Below, piece by piece: positions 9,014 to 17,599 of a DNA stretch of 64,000 nt (positions within the stretch are counted from its first letter, which is position 1; every line of letters begins with the position of its first letter). The translations under genes were made by a program, and so were the position numbers. This DNA is from Halomonas borealis (lineage in GTDB: Bacteria > Pseudomonadota > Gammaproteobacteria > Pseudomonadales > Halomonadaceae): NCBI RefSeq assembly GCF_004798905.1, contig NZ_SDMO01000004.1:62001-126000 (forward strand). The letters are read 5' to 3'. The notes under the pieces were generated by a model. It did not search any database, was not told the origin of the DNA, and saw nothing but the letters and a program-made list of their open reading frames with translations.

Positions 9014-9068
9014 CGGTAAGTCCTTTGGCTATGAGCGCCGGCCCCGCTGGTGAAGGGGACCGGCTGGT

Positions 9069-10301
9069 TCAGGCGGCTTGCGGTGCGCGGCTCGGATCGG
9101 CCCGGCGCATGGCAACGTGCAGCAGCAGCGCCCCCGCCGACAGCGCGACGCATAGTGTCATCACGCCCGGCCAGCCGTAGGCGGTCATCAGCTTGACCCC
9201 CGCGGCGGAGCCGATGGCCGCGCCGAGGTAATAGAACAGCATATACACGGCGTTGAGACGGCTCTGGGCCGACGGCTCGATAGCGAAGACCCGCACCTGA
9301 TTGGGGACCTGGGCGGCGAACACGCCGAGGTCGATCAGCACGATGCCCAGCACCAGGCCCACCAGGGAGTACTGGAAGCCCCACAGCATCAGGGTGCCGG
9401 TCAGCAGTACCAGCAGCGCCAGGCCCATGGTCCGCCAGGTGCCAAGCGATGCCACCCAACGACCGGACGCCTTGGCCCCGACAATGCCGGCCATGCCCGC
9501 GAGACCGAACATGCCTGCTTGCTGGAGGTTGAGCCCGAGCGGGGCGCTGGTCAGATGCAGGGATAGACTGGCCCAGACGGCATTGAAGGCGGCGAACCAC
9601 AGCGCACCGGTCAGCGCCGAGACCCTCAGCAGGGCATGTCGGCGAAAGAGCGTCACCATGGAACCGATCAGCGCGAGATAGCCCATGCCGGAAGCCCGTG
9701 CGTTTTCCCTCGGCAACAGCCGCCACAGCAGAAGGCCCCACACCAGCGCGGCGGCAGCGGCCATCCAGAACACGAAACGCCAGCCAAGGTGCTCGGCGAT
9801 CCCGCCGCTGAGCACCCGCGACAGCAGGATGCCCAGCGTCAAGCCGCTCATCAGGGTGCCCAGTACTCGACCTCGTTGCTGTGATGATGACAGGGACGCG
9901 GCGAGTGGAATCAGCTGCTGGGTGATATTGGCCCCCAGACCCATCAGGAAAGTGCCCAGTACCAGCACCACGCCGTGACCGGCACTCGCCTGCATCACCA
10001 GGGCGCCCGTCAACAGTCCGGAGAGCAGAGCAATCAGTTGGCGACGTGGCATCACATCGCCCAGTGGCGAGATCAGCAGAATCGCCGCGGCATAACCCAC
10101 CTGAGTGGCAAAGGGCACCAGGCCTAGTAGCGTGTCGCTCAGCGCCAGCCCATCGCGCATCGCCGGCAACAAGGGTTGGTAGTAGTACAGGTTGGCCGCT
10201 GTGAAGGCGACCGCCGCTGCCATCATCAGCAGCAGAAAAGAGGACGGTGCCTCTGGTCCGCTGGTTGGCGTTGGCGCCTCATCGGTATGAGTCGATGACA
10301 T
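9069..10301 (-). CDS. MFS transporter
   Basis: A 410-aa major facilitator with 12 predicted helices and a hydrophilic N-tail (STHTDEAPTPTSGPEAP). The segment AANLYYYQPLLPAM at the start of helix 1 is characteristic of a subgroup of MFS efflux proteins, and the loop 2-3 motif appears as PLGDVMPRRQ. It is the first gene of the minus-strand MFS pair and starts 126 bp from the divergent LysR gene, which suggests direct control by that regulator. Substrate unknown. Confidence 0.87.
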   Translation of the reverse strand: MSSTHTDEAPTPTSGPEAPSSFLLLMMAAAVAFTAANLYYYQPLLPAMRDGLALSDTLLGLVPFATQVGYAAAILLISPLGDVMPRRQLIALLSGLLTGALVMQASAGHGVVLVLGTFLMGLGANITQQLIPLAASLSSSQQRGRVLGTLMSGLTLGILLSRVLSGGIAEHLGWRFVFWMAAAAALVWGLLLWRLLPRENARASGMGYLALIGSMVTLFRRHALLRVSALTGALWFAAFNAVWASLSLHLTSAPLGLNLQQAGMFGLAGMAGIVGAKASGRWVASLGTWRTMGLALLVLLTGTLMLWGFQYSLVGLVLGIVLIDLGVFAAQVPNQVRVFAIEPSAQSRLNAVYMLFYYLGAAIGSAAGVKLMTAYGWPGVMTLCVALSAGALLLHVAMRRADPSRAPQAA

Positions 10302-10396
10302 GGGTAAGTCTCCGTGACGTTACTCGTGGTGTGAGCAGTGCGGAGACTCTAGGGCGTTCTGTTTGATAACAGAAATGTTTATATGGTATTTGATTT

Positions 10397-10411
10397 ATAC
10401 TTAATTTGTAT
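10397..10411. promoter_or_regulatory. candidate LysR-type operator (T-N11-A)
   Basis: ATAC-N7-GTAT, an interrupted palindrome that contains a T-N11-A core, sits in the AT-rich divergent spacer 17 bp before the LysR start and 96 bp from the MFS start. This is the usual place and shape for LysR autoregulation and divergent activation. Confidence 0.4.
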
Positions 10412-10427
10412 GAATTGGGAAGGCACC

Positions 10428-11342
10428 ATGGAGCTCAAGACCCTCAGGACCTTTGTTGCCGTGGCGGAGCTGCGCAACTTCTCGGCCGCCGCCCGCCGCC
10501 TGCATACGGTTCAGCCGGCCATCAGTCGCCAGATTGCCGAGCTGGAAGAGGAACTGGGCGTGCCGTTGCTGTGGCGCAGTACCCGCGAAGTGAGAGTGAC
10601 GGCCACCGGTGAGGTTCTGCTGGAGGATGCCCGTCGTATGCTGGCGCTTGAGGTGGAGGCCCGTGAGCGGGTAACGCGCGCCGCCAGCGGCCATACCGGC
10701 CAGCTACGTATCGGCTATATGAGCTCGGCCACCGCACGTTTTCTGCCAACTCTGCTCCAGCAGTTCAGTGCCCGTTATCCTGATGTGCATCTGGAGCTTT
10801 TCGAAATGACGGCCCAGCAGCAGCTGGAAGCCTTCGCGCGTCAGGAAATCGATCTGGGGTTTTCTCGCCCGCTGCCCGAACCTGAAACTCTGGGGCTTGA
10901 GCGCCTGTCGCTGTATCAGGATCGCCTGATGGCCGTGCTGCCCCGGTCGCACCCCTTGGCCGGGCTCCAACGGCTGTCGCTAAAGGCGCTGGCCCAGGAA
11001 GCGTTCGTGTTGTTTGAGCGCGGTCAGGCCAGCGGCCTGTTCGACATGATCATCAGTGCTTGTGGTGAAGCAGGCTATTCGCCCCGCGTAATACGCCAGC
11101 CGGCCCAGATGCAGACCTTGATCAGTCTGGTCGCCAGCGGCCTGGGCGTGGCCATCGCACCGGCCTGTATTCGTTTTTTGCAGAGCGAAGGGTGTGTCTT
11201 TATCCCGCTTCACTTAGCACCGCCGCCCATTGCACTGGAGCTTCACTACTCTCGGGACCCGCTGAGACCGACCGTCGACGCCTTTCTCAAGGAGGCCCGT
11301 CAGATGCAGGTTGGGATCAAGGCACTGATGGAGCTCGAATAA
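10428..11342 (+). CDS. LysR family transcriptional regulator
   Basis: A 304-aa LysR regulator. The N-terminal winged HTH (MELKTLRTFVAVAELRNFS..., residues 1-60) has the recognition helix around TVQPAISRQIAELEEELG. The C-terminal periplasmic-binding-like effector domain begins near residue 90 (GQLRIGYMSS). I use the ATG at 10428 rather than the longer frame because the LysR family starts exactly there. It is divergent from the two MFS genes and probably controls them. The effector is unknown. Confidence 0.93.
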   Translation: MELKTLRTFVAVAELRNFSAAARRLHTVQPAISRQIAELEEELGVPLLWRSTREVRVTATGEVLLEDARRMLALEVEARERVTRAASGHTGQLRIGYMSSATARFLPTLLQQFSARYPDVHLELFEMTAQQQLEAFARQEIDLGFSRPLPEPETLGLERLSLYQDRLMAVLPRSHPLAGLQRLSLKALAQEAFVLFERGQASGLFDMIISACGEAGYSPRVIRQPAQMQTLISLVASGLGVAIAPACIRFLQSEGCVFIPLHLAPPPIALELHYSRDPLRPTVDAFLKEARQMQVGIKALMELE

Positions 11343-11758
11343 TCGAGGGTAGCCGGGCATTGCGTACTGATTGTCCCCGGCACTTTTCTGATGCCCGATG
11401 ATGACCCGATCTGAGTTTAGATGACCTGCCAGGTGGTCCAAAGGGTGGGGGCCGCTTCACCACGAGCTGGCTTGCGACGTCGCCGTCAGCATTTGGCAAG
11501 TTGCCCCGGCTGTTCCTGCTGACGCCGGTCGCTTAGGGCCACCTGGCTGTGAGGGTTCCTACGAGCAATGAATGACGTCAGGCATTCGCGAGTTTAGGGA
11601 CGAGCTTCCTTTTAGCTGCACAGGGGCAGCAGCGATATGAGTGGAAGCAGGCTTCAAGCTAGGCAGGAAATGTTGAGCATACCATACCCAAAACGGACCA
11701 AAATCAGCCCATGTTGGCTGTTGGTCGTTCGGTAAGATATTGAAAATAAAGAAGAGAA
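11343..11758. other. gene-free stretch between lysR and tRNA-Leu
   Basis: About 415 bp of mixed composition. No open frame has a family signature or ribosome-binding site, and no clear terminator was seen. The frame on the minus strand that enters the tRNA is only a shadow. It could be decayed coding DNA, but nothing supports a specific origin. Confidence 0.5.
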
Positions 11759-11843
11759 TGGTGCGGATGGGGAGACTTGAACTCCCACGCCCGAAGGCAC
11801 GAGGACCTAAACCTCGCGTGTCTACCAATTCCACCACATCCGC
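11759..11843 (-). tRNA. tRNA-Leu (anticodon TAG)
   Basis: Reading the minus strand, the acceptor stem GCGGATG pairs with CATCCGC and is followed by A and an encoded CCA. The D-loop region is GGTGGAATTGGTAGAC, the anticodon stem-loop is CGAGG-TTTAGGT-CCTCG with TAG in the anticodon position, a long variable arm (GTGCCTTCGGGCGT) marks a type II tRNA, and the T-arm is GGGAGTTCAAGTCTCCC. It lies 45 bp downstream of bioD on the same strand. Confidence 0.95.
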
Positions 11844-11888
11844 ACGGGTCAGGCAGGCGTCCACATTCTACGGACGCCTGGCGGCAAG

Positions 11889-12590
11889 TCAATCGTCGTT
11901 GGGCAACTCGAGGTGATCGGCGGCGGCGGCGGCGCGCGCCGCGGGGGTGTCGGCGGCGAGGCGCGGCACGACGCCGAGGCAGGGGGCGGCCAGGCTGCGT
12001 TCGAGCGTCGTCAGGTTGTCGTGGTAGCTGGTCTCGTCGGCGGCGAAGTCGGGGTCGATCAGGTTGCCCACCCAGCCGGCCAGGCGCAGGCCATCGGCGC
12101 GGATCGCCTCGGCACTGAGCCGGGCGTGGTTCAGGCAGCCGAGCTTGAGCCCGACCACCAGGATGACCGGCAGTTCGAGGCGCAGTGCCAGGCCGGCGAG
12201 ATCCTCGTGGTCGTTGAGCGGCACTCGCCAGCCGCCGGCCCCTTCGATCAGCGTCAGGCCGCGTCCCTCTGCCAGCGGGGAGGCGACATGCGCGGCCAGC
12301 TCGCCAAGGGTCGGTACCTCGCCGGCTTGCCGGGCGGCCAGATGCGGGGCGATGGGCGGCGCATAGGTGTGGGGGTTGATGGTGGCGTAAGGCGTGGTCG
12401 GCTCGCTCTGGGCCTGTAGGGTCAGGGCGTCGATGTTGCGCAGCCCCTCGGCGGTAGGCTCGCAGCCCGAGGCCACCGGCTTGAGCCCCAGCGTGGTCAG
12501 GCCGTGGCGGCGGGCCTGGGCCAGCAGGCCGCTGGCGACGAGGGTCTTGCCGGCGTCGGTGTCGGTGCCGGTGACGAAGTAGGTGCTCAT
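11889..12590 (-). CDS. bioD: dethiobiotin synthase
   Basis: A 233-aa ATP-dependent carboxylase that closes the ureido ring of DAPA with CO2 to give dethiobiotin. The P-loop GTDTDAGKT is at residues 8-16, with KPVASG near residue 37 and EGAGGWRVPL around residue 115, all diagnostic of BioD. It is the last gene of the bioBFHCD operon; its ATG is next to the bioC stop. tRNA-Leu follows downstream. Confidence 0.95.
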   Translation of the reverse strand: MSTYFVTGTDTDAGKTLVASGLLAQARRHGLTTLGLKPVASGCEPTAEGLRNIDALTLQAQSEPTTPYATINPHTYAPPIAPHLAARQAGEVPTLGELAAHVASPLAEGRGLTLIEGAGGWRVPLNDHEDLAGLALRLELPVILVVGLKLGCLNHARLSAEAIRADGLRLAGWVGNLIDPDFAADETSYHDNLTTLERSLAAPCLGVVPRLAADTPAARAAAAADHLELPNDD

Positions 12591-12591
12591 C

Positions 12592-13401
12592 TCAGCGTTC
12601 CAGTTCCAGCGTTAGAAGGTGATAGGACACGGGCAGGCCGTGGTCGGTGCGGAGCGCTTCGAAGCGGTGGGTGGCGCGGGCCACGTCGGCGCGGGAGAGC
12701 CGCGCCCCACCGCGTGCCACCTGGGCACCCACGCCCTTGATGGAGGCCATCACCGCGGAGAGGTCGGGATAATGGAAGCGCTCGATGCGCTCGTTGACTT
12801 CGACCCGGCGGAAGCCGACGCCGTGAGCGGCGCGACGATGGCAAGCGGCGTCGCGGAAGTCGAGCAGCGCGGCGGGGTGTGCCCAGGCTTGGCCGACCTC
12901 GGCCAGGGTGCCCGGCGCCAGGGTGTTGATCAGTGCGCGGCCGCCGGGTCGCAGCACGCGGGTGAGCTCAGAGAGTACCGCGTCCAGGTTTGGGCACCAC
13001 TGGATGGCCAGGTTGGAGACCACGAGGTCGTGGCTCGCATTCGGCAGCGGCAGGTCGGCGGCGTCGGCGCATCGCCAGTCGATCGCCTGGCCATGGCGTT
13101 GGCGCGCCGCGTCGAGCATCCCTGGTGCCAGGTCCAGGCCGGTGACTCGGCCGCCGGCGCCGTAGCGCCGAAACAGTTCGGCGGTCAGGTCGCCGGGCCC
13201 GCAGCCCAGGTCCAGCACGTCTTGGGCGTGAGCCGGCAGTCGTGCGAGTAATCGCTCGGCCATGGCCTGTTGGGCCCAGGCGCGCTCGAGGTAGCGGGGT
13301 GCGGCTCGCGAGAAGGCGTGGGCGACCCGGGCGTGCCAGTCGCGCTCGTCGATCCGGGGCGCGGAGGCGACGTGGGCTACGTGGCTCGGCAGGGCGGTCA
13401 T
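12592..13401 (-). CDS. bioC: malonyl-ACP O-methyltransferase
   Basis: A 269-aa SAM-dependent methyltransferase. BioC methylates malonyl-ACP so that the fatty acid synthase can extend it to pimeloyl-ACP methyl ester. The SAM motif I is VLDLGCGPGDLT near residue 62, motif II DLAPGML, and NLAIQWCPNLDAVLSELTRVLRPGG follows as in BioC. The N-terminal ARVAHAFSRAAPRYLERA is also typical. It overlaps bioH by 4 bp (ATGA), which indicates translational coupling. Confidence 0.92.
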   Translation of the reverse strand: MTALPSHVAHVASAPRIDERDWHARVAHAFSRAAPRYLERAWAQQAMAERLLARLPAHAQDVLDLGCGPGDLTAELFRRYGAGGRVTGLDLAPGMLDAARQRHGQAIDWRCADAADLPLPNASHDLVVSNLAIQWCPNLDAVLSELTRVLRPGGRALINTLAPGTLAEVGQAWAHPAALLDFRDAACHRRAAHGVGFRRVEVNERIERFHYPDLSAVMASIKGVGAQVARGGARLSRADVARATHRFEALRTDHGLPVSYHLLTLELER

Positions 13402-14153
13402 CGGGTGTCCTCGAGGGCGAGTTCTTCTAGCGGATGTGTCGGCGCCGTGGCGATGGTGGCCAGCGTCCTGGCGAGCCGGCCTGGCTGGCTGATGATCGGG
13501 CAGTGGCCGGCCTCGGGAAGCAGCCGGTCGGCCCGCTCACGGATCGCCGGAGCCAGCAGTGGGTCGGCCTCGCCGGCCAGGCGATGCACCGGGCAGGGGG
13601 GCGCCGCGAGGCGCGCGGTGTTGTCGAGCTCGGCTAGCTGGGCCAGCCCCGCGTTCAGGGTGGCCTTGTCGGCGGGTGCCGCATCGCCGAGCAGGCCGCG
13701 CAGTCGCCGGTGGGCCGCCCGGGGCGATGGCTCGCCGCCCAGCTGCCAGCGCAGGAAGTGGGCGCGGATGGCCGCCGGATCGCGACGGAAGGCCTTGCGA
13801 AACTGAGCCAGCGCCGCCTGGCTGACCCCTTCGGGATGCGGGAATCGCTCGCCCATGCCGAGCAGCACCAGGGCGCGGGGGGCCGGCAATCGGTCGAGCA
13901 GGGCGCCGGCCAGCAGCCCACCCAGCGACCAGCCGACCCAGATGGCATCGTGGGGCAAACTATCCGCCATGGCCTCGGCCAGCGCGTCCAGGGCGGCGGG
14001 GTCGTCGAGGGCGACGCGTTCGCCGTAGCCGGGCCAGTCCGGGGTCATGATCTCGAGGTCGTCTGGCCAGTGCCCGTCGAGCGCCTGCCAGAGGCGGGCG
14101 TCGCAGCCCCAGCCGGAGAGCAGCACCAGCCGGTTCGTTGCCGGTTCGTTCAT
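13398..14153 (-). CDS. bioH: pimeloyl-ACP methyl ester esterase (BioH-like)
   Basis: A 251-aa alpha/beta hydrolase. In this context it removes the methyl group from pimeloyl-ACP methyl ester, ending pimelate synthesis. The nucleophile is S76 in VGWSLGG; the catalytic His is in EAGHCPIIS near the C-terminus and the acid is probably in GEADPLL. The N-terminal LLSGWGCDARLWQAL matches the oxyanion-hole region of BioH. It sits between bioF and bioC with 4-bp overlaps on both sides. Another carboxylesterase family of the same fold cannot be excluded by sequence alone, but the operon position makes BioH very likely. Confidence 0.88.
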   Translation of the reverse strand: MNEPATNRLVLLSGWGCDARLWQALDGHWPDDLEIMTPDWPGYGERVALDDPAALDALAEAMADSLPHDAIWVGWSLGGLLAGALLDRLPAPRALVLLGMGERFPHPEGVSQAALAQFRKAFRRDPAAIRAHFLRWQLGGEPSPRAAHRRLRGLLGDAAPADKATLNAGLAQLAELDNTARLAAPPCPVHRLAGEADPLLAPAIRERADRLLPEAGHCPIISQPGRLARTLATIATAPTHPLEELALEDTR

Positions 14154-15301
14154 GCGGCCTCCTGCCGCTGGCAGTCGGCCAATCCCTCGAGCAGGGCGTC
14201 CAGGGCGTCATCGTCGTGGGTGGCGGAGAGGGTGATGCGCAGCCGCGCCTCGCCCTGGGGCACGGTCGGCGCGCGGATGGCGCCGACCCGCAGGTTGGCC
14301 TCGCCGAGACGGGCGGCCCAGCGCAGGGTGCGCTGGTTGTCGCCCAGGCGCAGCGGCTGGATCGGCGTGGTCGACGCGTCCAGCTCAAGGCCGAGGGTGG
14401 CGGCCTCACGGCGGAAGCGTTGGATGCGCTGGTGAAGCCGGGCGCGGCGCTCGGGCTCGGTGTCGAGGATGTCCAGGGCGGCCAGGGTGGCCGCCGCCAC
14501 GCCGGGCGGCTGGGCGGTGGTGTAGATGTAGGGGCGAGCGAACTGGATGAGATGCTCGATCAGCGCCGCGTCACCGGCCACGAAGGCCCCGGCGCTGCCC
14601 AGCGCCTTGCCCAGGGTGCCGACCAGCACCGGGACCTCGTCGACGCCGTGGGCGCGGCCGGCGCAGCCGTCGCCGACCCCGCCGAGCACGCCCAGGCCAT
14701 GGGCGTCGTCGATCATCAGCCAGGCGTCATGGCGGCGGGCGGTCGCGGCCAGTCCGGCGACGTCGGCCACGTCGCCGTCCATGCTGAACACGCCGTCGCT
14801 GACCACCAGTGCTGGGGCACCCTCCTGGGCGCGCGCCAGCAGCCGCTCGAGGTCGGCGAGGTCGCGATGATGGAAGCGCCGCGAGGGCGCCCCGGCGAGC
14901 CTCGCCCCATCGATCAGCGAGGCGTGGTTCAGGCGGTCCTGGAAGACCGGCGTGTGGCGGTCGCAGAGTGCCTGCAGGACGCCCAGGTTGGCCATGTAAC
15001 CGGTGGAAAACAGCAACGCCCGGGGGCGTCCGGTGAGCTCGGCGAGGCGCCGTTCGAGTGTCTCGTGGATCGTCTGATGGCCGCACACCAGGTGCGAGGC
15101 CCGGCCGCCGGCACCGCGGCGTCGTGCGGCTTCGGCCTGTGCCTCGGCGAGCCTCGGGTCGCGTGCCAGGCCGAGGTAGTCGTTGCCGGCGAAGTCTTGC
15201 CGTGGATCCTTGGGATCCACGGTGGGACGTGAGCGCCATAACCCTTCGGCGCGGCGAGCCTCGGCGCGCTCAGTCAGACGCTGTGGCCAGTTGGTGGCCA
15301 T
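14150..15301 (-). CDS. bioF: 8-amino-7-oxononanoate synthase
   Basis: A 383-aa PLP enzyme that condenses pimeloyl-ACP with alanine to give KAPA. The PLP lysine is K232 in GTLGKALGSAG; HASLIDGARLAG and DDAHGLGVLG are the other hallmark segments of alpha-oxoamine synthases. I start at MATNWPQR, 4 bp after the bioB stop; the longer frame runs into bioB. It overlaps bioH by 4 bp. Confidence 0.95.
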   Translation of the reverse strand: MATNWPQRLTERAEARRAEGLWRSRPTVDPKDPRQDFAGNDYLGLARDPRLAEAQAEAARRRGAGGRASHLVCGHQTIHETLERRLAELTGRPRALLFSTGYMANLGVLQALCDRHTPVFQDRLNHASLIDGARLAGAPSRRFHHRDLADLERLLARAQEGAPALVVSDGVFSMDGDVADVAGLAATARRHDAWLMIDDAHGLGVLGGVGDGCAGRAHGVDEVPVLVGTLGKALGSAGAFVAGDAALIEHLIQFARPYIYTTAQPPGVAAATLAALDILDTEPERRARLHQRIQRFRREAATLGLELDASTTPIQPLRLGDNQRTLRWAARLGEANLRVGAIRAPTVPQGEARLRITLSATHDDDALDALLEGLADCQRQEAA

Positions 15302-15305
15302 GCGG

Positions 15306-16403
15306 TCAGGCTTCGCTGGCGTCGTAGAACATGGCATCGTCGCGGCGGTCGCGGATGGCGGCCTCCAGGGCGGCTTCGGTCTTCTCGTCGTCGGCGCAGG
15401 TTTCGCGCTGCTCCGGGTGCAGGCCGAGCTTGTCGAACAGCGCACGGTCGCGTTCTACCTGGGGGTTGCCGGTGGTCAGCAGGGAGTCGCCGTAGAAGAT
15501 CGAGTTGGCGCCGGCCAGGAAGGCCATGGCCTGGGTCGACTCGTCCATCTGTTCGCGGCCGGCGGACAGGCGCACGTGGCTCTTCGGCATCAGGATGCGG
15601 GCCACGGCGATGGCGCGGATGAACTCCAGCGGGTCCATGTCCTCGACGTTTTCCATCGGCGTGCCCGGCACCTTGACCAGCATGTTGATCGGTACCGATT
15701 CGGGATGCGGCTCCAGGCGCACCAGCTGCTGGAGCAGGGCGGCGCGGTCGCGGGGCGTCTCGCCCATGCCCAGGATGCCGCCGGAGCATACCTTCATGCC
15801 GGCCTCGCGCACGTTGGCCAACGTGTCCAGTCGGTCGGCATAGCTGCGGGTGGTGATGATCTCGCCGTAGTACTCCGGGGAGGTGTCGAGGTTGTGGTTG
15901 TAGTAGTCGAGCCCGGCATCGGAGAGGCGCCTGGCCTGTTCGACATCGACCATGCCGAGTGTCATGCAGGTCTCGAGCCCCAGCGACTTGACCCGGCTGA
16001 CCATCTCCATGACCACCTGCAGGTCCTTCTCCCGCGGGCTGCGCCAGGCGGCGCCCATGCAGAAACGGCTGGCGCCGGCCTGCTTGGCGGCCTCGGCCTG
16101 TTCCACCACCTTCTCGATCTCGAGCAGCTTCTCCTTGCCGAGCCCGGTGTTGTAGTGGCCGGACTGCGGGCAGTACTTGCAATCCTCCGGGCAGGCGCCG
16201 GTCTTGATCGACAGCAGGGTGGAGACCTGGACGGCGTTGGGGTCGAAGTGCGCGCGATGGACCTGCTGGGCGCGGAACACCAGGTCATTGAAGGGCAGCG
16301 CGAACAACGCCTCGATCTCCTCGACAGACCAGTCGTGGCGAATATCCGGGCGGGACGCTAGGGTCAGATCAACCGGGGCGTTGTCGTGAGGCTGGGCAGA
16401 CAT
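15306..16403 (-). CDS. bioB: biotin synthase
   Basis: A 365-aa radical-SAM enzyme that inserts sulfur into dethiobiotin. The [4Fe-4S] motif CPEDCKYC is at C71, C75, C78. FCMGAAWR, the later [12 protein letters not shown] and the C-terminal [14 protein letters not shown] are BioB signatures. It is the first gene of bioBFHCD and is divergent from comF. The 5' part of this gene, with its control region, is repeated at 22362-22660 on the far side of the accessory insertion; this copy is the complete one. Control by BirA is expected from the boxes just upstream. Confidence 0.96.
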   Translation of the reverse strand: MSAQPHDNAPVDLTLASRPDIRHDWSVEEIEALFALPFNDLVFRAQQVHRAHFDPNAVQVSTLLSIKTGACPEDCKYCPQSGHYNTGLGKEKLLEIEKVVEQAEAAKQAGASRFCMGAAWRSPREKDLQVVMEMVSRVKSLGLETCMTLGMVDVEQARRLSDAGLDYYNHNLDTSPEYYGEIITTRSYADRLDTLANVREAGMKVCSGGILGMGETPRDRAALLQQLVRLEPHPESVPINMLVKVPGTPMENVEDMDPLEFIRAIAVARILMPKSHVRLSAGREQMDESTQAMAFLAGANSIFYGDSLLTTGNPQVERDRALFDKLGLHPEQRETCADDEKTEAALEAAIRDRRDDAMFYDASEA

Positions 16404-17084
16404 GCAGGGCTCGCTTATGGTCAACTTGCTTAGCATTAGTGGGTTGACGAGTAGGGTACGGAGACGCGACATCATGTCAACCTTGCTGAATACAAAGGTT
16501 GACGAATGGCTGCGTCGTGCCTTGCCAGGCCGTTGTGCGTTCTGTCTGGCGCCCTGTGAGGAGAGACGCGCCTGGTGCACCGCCTGCCATGCCGCCTTGC
16601 GCTGGAATCGGTCGGCCTGCCCGGTCTGTGCAGAACCATTGCCGGCCACGGTCGCGCCGAGACCGTGCGGGCATTGCCTGCGCCGGTCGCCGTGCTTTCA
16701 GTGCGCGCGGGTGCCGCTGCGTTACGAGGGGGAGGTGGCGGAGCTGATGCAGCGCTTCAAGTTCCATGCCTCGCCGCGGGCGGGGACGCTGCTGCTGGCC
16801 TTGCTGGAGGAAGGCTTGGCGGGAAGCGAGCCGCCCCAGGCATTGATCGCGGTGCCACTCCATCCGCACCGAGCCCGAGAGCGAGGCTTCGACCAGGGGT
16901 GTTGGCTCGCCGAGCGGCTGGCGGCGCGGCTGCACGTTCCGCTGGTGGGCGCTCGACGGCTCGCCGACACACGGAGCCAACGCGGGCTCGATCGCGGGAA
17001 GCGACGCGGCAACCTGCGTGGCGCCTTCCGCCTGGAGGCACGTCTACCGCCGCGGGTGGCGCTGCTCGATGACGTGATGTCCAC
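16105..17084 (+). repeat. left copy of ~980-bp direct repeat (bioB'-spacer-comF')
   Basis: This segment recurs at 22362-23341 with a constant offset of 6257 bp and about a dozen single-base differences (for example CATTAGTGGG/CATTGGTGGG and GAGAGACG/GAGGGACG). It covers the 5' part of bioB, the divergent regulatory spacer and the 5' part of comF. Identity stops abruptly at about 17080, inside the comF PRPP motif, where low-GC cargo begins. Confidence 0.95.
16420..16503. promoter_or_regulatory. bioB promoter with two BirA-like boxes
   Basis: Box 1: GTCAAC (16420-16425) and GTTGAC (16443-16448), 17 nt apart. Box 2: TGTCAACC (16475-16482) and GGTTGACGA (16497-16505), with 14 nt between CC and GG. 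Both resemble the BirA box TTGTWAACC-N14/15-GGTTWACAA with a C/G substitution in the core. On the minus strand a -35 TTGACA (16475-16480) and a -10-like TACCCT (16453-16458) with a 16-nt spacer give a bioB promoter framed by the boxes. Box 2 also overlaps the comF start codon at 16474. Confidence 0.6.
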
Positions 17085-17091
17085 TACCTAG
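16474..17091 (+). pseudogene. comF, 3'-truncated copy
   Basis: A ComF-like frame starting MSTLLN, with the N-terminal zinc-ribbon cysteines (CAFC...CTAC...CPVC...CGHC) and most of the phosphoribosyltransferase fold. It ends at LLDDVMSTT followed by TAG. The intact copy at 22731-23441 continues [15 protein letters not shown], so the break falls inside the PRPP-binding loop and removes the last ~32 residues. The fragment should be inactive as a PRTase-type protein. It is a by-product of the insertion/duplication at this locus. Confidence 0.93.
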
Positions 17092-17176
17092 GGTGCAACT
17101 CCGTACCTTCACCCCTTAGCTTTGATGAAATCGCATAAAATCAATAGCTTAGTTGTGCTTAAGGTTGAAAACCTCA

Positions 17177-17205
17177 TTGCAGCCATGCCTAGACAACCCT
17201 AATAT
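17177..17205 (+). promoter_or_regulatory. candidate promoter of the cargo operon
   Basis: TTGCAG, a 17-nt spacer and TAATAT lie about 40 bp before the first cargo start codon in an AT-rich leader. The hexamers are only half-matched to consensus. The 150 bp from 17092 to 17245 holds no gene. Confidence 0.35.
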
Positions 17206-17245
17206 GAGAATATGGCTAACCAATAAGTATCAAAGGGAATAAGGC

Positions 17246-17584
17246 ATGTTTGTCGAAAGTGTTGCAGCAGGTGTTGTCGCCAATGTCGTTTACGAATGCA
17301 CGAAAAAAGGCTTGTCCCTCTCAAAAGACTACTTAGTGAAAGAGCTTGCTAAAGCAGTCAAGGACGATCAGCAGAAGCTGGAATATATAGCTGAAGAGCT
17401 TGTCAAATTAGACAAAAGTGAAGATTTAGAAGATCTCAGCGAAAAGGGCATAATAAAGAGGATGGAGAAATGCCCAGAGCTTGTAGAGGCACTAAATAGC
17501 ATCAAGCAAGAAAACGTTCAGCACATAACCAATCAGTATCACTATGGGAATGGTGATAATGTTGGTGGCGACAAGTATTGCTAG
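17246..17584 (+). CDS. 112-aa cargo protein with C-terminal GDNVGGDKY motif
   Basis: First gene of the low-GC cargo operon. Residues 1-20 are mildly hydrophobic (VESVAAGVVANVVYE); residues 20-90 are charged and probably helical, including GIIKRMEKCPELVEALNSI. Residues 97-111 form a Gly/Asp-rich tail, QYHYGNGDNVGGDKY. The next protein starts with a closely related motif. I recall similar GDNVxGDK tails in small proteins next to conflict-type genes, but cannot name a family with certainty. A plausible role is an adaptor or membrane tether for the large partner (inference). The base composition is far lower in GC than the flanks, indicating horizontal acquisition. The stop codon is followed 15 bp later by the partner's ATG. 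Confidence 0.75.
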   Translation: MFVESVAAGVVANVVYECTKKGLSLSKDYLVKELAKAVKDDQQKLEYIAEELVKLDKSEDLEDLSEKGIIKRMEKCPELVEALNSIKQENVQHITNQYHYGNGDNVGGDKYC

Positions 17585-17599
17585 CAAAAGGATTTGCTA

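Noticed and set aside
11759..11843. tRNA-Leu as attachment site of a genomic island
   Set aside because: I found no repeat of the tRNA 3' end elsewhere in the window, no integrase gene, and the neighbouring bio operon is native in composition.
11559..11864. 101-codon minus-strand frame across the tRNA region
   Set aside because: It reads through tRNA-Leu, and its apparent protein is the translation of tRNA sequence.
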